From Telmatactis stephensoni (taxonomy: Eukaryota; Cnidaria; Anthozoa; Actiniaria; Isophelliidae), in contig JALIZF010001822.1 in NCBI GenBank assembly GCA_029948255.1, positions 186,001 to 250,000 of the forward strand: 64,000 bases of DNA, in the 5' to 3' direction. The position numbers and the translations under genes were made by a program. Positions 62,480-64,000 of the stretch are shown in pieces. Position 1 is the stretch's first letter; each line of letters opens with the position of its first letter. The notes under the pieces are model-generated. The model was given only the letters and a program-made list of their open reading frames with translations, made no database searches and was not told the origin of the DNA.

Positions 62480-63040
62480 CGATGAGTTTCACTGTCTCCT
62501 CCAATGTTGCGCGCAACGTAACGGGAAAAGTTGCAACGTGAGTCAGCCCTTAAGACCACAATACAGAATTGTTTTAGTGAACAATTCAAGTGTTTGCTTA
62601 CCAGTCATGAGGCCCATTCATAGCCTCACCCTGACCATAGTTAGCGTATCTTTGTGGTGAGCCATAAAAAGTAGGTCGATTAGCATTACTGTCGTACATG
62701 TTCGATACCGGAGCCCAATTCTGTGTCGGTGTATAAGATATTTGTTTTCTTGGCGCCTGCTGTCCAAAGGTGTCGACTTTAGGACCAAAGAGTTTAAGTT
62801 GGACACTCAATGCAACATTGTCTGCAGCATCGCGCGCAACACGTAACAGGTGCACCGTGTATCATCTAAGCAATGTTACGCGCAATGCATGCAATGTATG
62901 ATGCAGAAGTAGAACTCGATCCTAAACCTACAACTGTTGCGCGCAACATTTGCAAGGGTGGACACACGGTGCAACTGTGTTGCACGCAATATTGCAAGGA
63001 ATGTTGCATGGTGTGTACGTGACTTTACGGGTGTTTCTCA
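62480..63040. repeat. Region of repeated GTTGCGCGCAAC motifs enclosing an exon-like frame
   Basis: TGTTGCGCGCAAC-type motifs recur near 62503, 62832 and 62935, with GTTGCAC/GTGCAAC variants to 63010, suggesting a degenerate inverted-repeat element. Between the first two, on the minus strand (about 62850 to 62604), is an open frame with LFGPKVDTFGQQAPRKQ and YGSPQRYANYGQGEAMNG. It ends exactly at a good donor (GACTG/GTAAGC). It may be an exon of an unknown minus-strand gene or a captured fragment. Confidence 0.35.
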
Positions 63041-63060
63041 AAGCGCACGTTGTTTACAAT

Positions 63061-64000
63061 TTCTAGAGGAAGAAGTAAACATCAAAATTTTGAATCGATG
63101 TTATAGTAAATCGGTTGCCATAGGTCCAAATAAGGATTCCTCCCTCCCCTCCCTCTACCGGACAAGGGCATGTTATAAAGTCACACAACATGCATATTGT
63201 GACGACTGGTTTAGCTGAACAAATTATAATGTATTTTTATCCGTCTGGACTCGAAACTCGCTAAATATACTGAATGTACAAATTTTGAGTCAAGATGTTT
63301 GTCAGCAAAGATTTACCAGCAATTAAGAATGTACGTGCTTTAAATATAGTGTAGGTTTTGTCAACTGAAGAATCAATAAACTTAGACGTATAAAATTCTA
63401 AAACATCGTTAAAAGAACTTAACTTTAATCCCTCTTCAAGCCTTTGTCAGATTATGCTTAGTACTGTGGATTCCAACCCAAAAAAAGCTTCAGTAATGAT
63501 CATCGATCCAACGAATGAAAATCTATGGATCCAAGCATTAGCATAACGACTCGACGTTACAAAGACCTCGGTGCATAAAAATAATTCTGACGAAAATTTA
63601 ATTATTATTCGAAATCTTGCAAATTAGGTTCTGATTGGTTGCGATATGTCCCCAAGGATTTGGGACTAACCATATTAGGAACACAATGAAACTTCGCCGA
63701 ATAGACTACCCCAATTAGACATTATAATCATTAAGTGTCTAGGTAGCGTAGCGGTCTAAGGTGATATCTAAAGGTATGGATTAGGGTCCGGATATCGTCT
63801 CCCTCCCTGGCCTTCGGGCTAAGACAACTGTAATATGTAGCACCGGGATAGCGTGGATGGGGCCGAAATCTTCATCCGTAACGTAAGTCGATTCGATGTC
63901 TCAGCTTCATAGAATGTCTCGGGAGAATCGTCCCAAAATTTATTTATTTTTTTATTTTTGATAATTCATTAATTTTTCTTACTTTGTGTCCGGGGGGTGC
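63061..64000. other. Right end of window, no gene recognised
   Basis: No C2B exon of C2 gene 4 was found. From about 63738 to 63950 there is a sequence with a tRNA-like start (GTCTAGGTAGCGTAGCGGTC) and a T-rich end (TTTATTTATTTTTTTATTTT). It could be another SINE, in plus orientation, but lacks a clear box B. Confidence 0.3.

Overview
This is a eukaryotic, intron-rich, AT-rich window from an invertebrate animal. The gene content fits a cnidarian, most likely an anthozoan: a repulsive guidance molecule (RGM) gene, secreted protein disulfide isomerase (PDI) relatives, tandem-C2 membrane proteins, introns mostly of 0.1-2 kb, and many small inverted-repeat (MITE) elements. The organism call is inference from gene types and layout; no sequence search was possible.

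Layout. (1) 1-4147, minus: the 5' five exons of an alpha-galactosidase / alpha-N-acetylgalactosaminidase gene, running off the left edge. (2) 4148-4337: a short divergent promoter with three CCAAT boxes. (3) 4338-11939, plus: a ten-exon coiled-coil gene in which one 138-nt exon has been duplicated again and again. (4) 11940-19736: a long stretch without a recognisable gene. (5) 19737-21353, plus: a two-exon RGM gene. (6) 21354-26932: another long gap with MITEs. (7) 26933-42629, minus: a head-to-tail cluster of three PDI-family genes: a full-length PDIA3/ERp57-like gene, a 174-aa single-thioredoxin-domain protein with CSDC in place of CGHC, and a CGHC single-domain protein with a very long low-complexity tail. 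All three share their first three intron positions. (8) 44019-56633, minus, and 58103-62266, plus: four related genes for membrane-anchored C2-domain (synaptotagmin-like) proteins; the last runs off the right edge.

The most unusual observation is in the C2 cluster. Gene blocks that clearly belong together lie in successive reading frames, and every break needs the same correction, +1 in the coding direction. One large exon (56633 to 53497) has eleven such breaks. Two other members have one each, and in a fourth the break can be avoided by another splice acceptor. About 7.6 kb of coding sequence in the other genes of the window, read the same way, has no break. Explanations include programmed +1 frameshifting, transcript-level removal of bases, cryptic very small introns, pseudogene decay, or local assembly error. 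cDNA from this locus would decide.

Repeats are dense: at least ten hairpin or TIR elements (one nested in another), two copies of a pogo-like element, two tRNA-derived SINEs of one family, coding minisatellites in two genes, a 27-bp intronic minisatellite, and several microsatellites.
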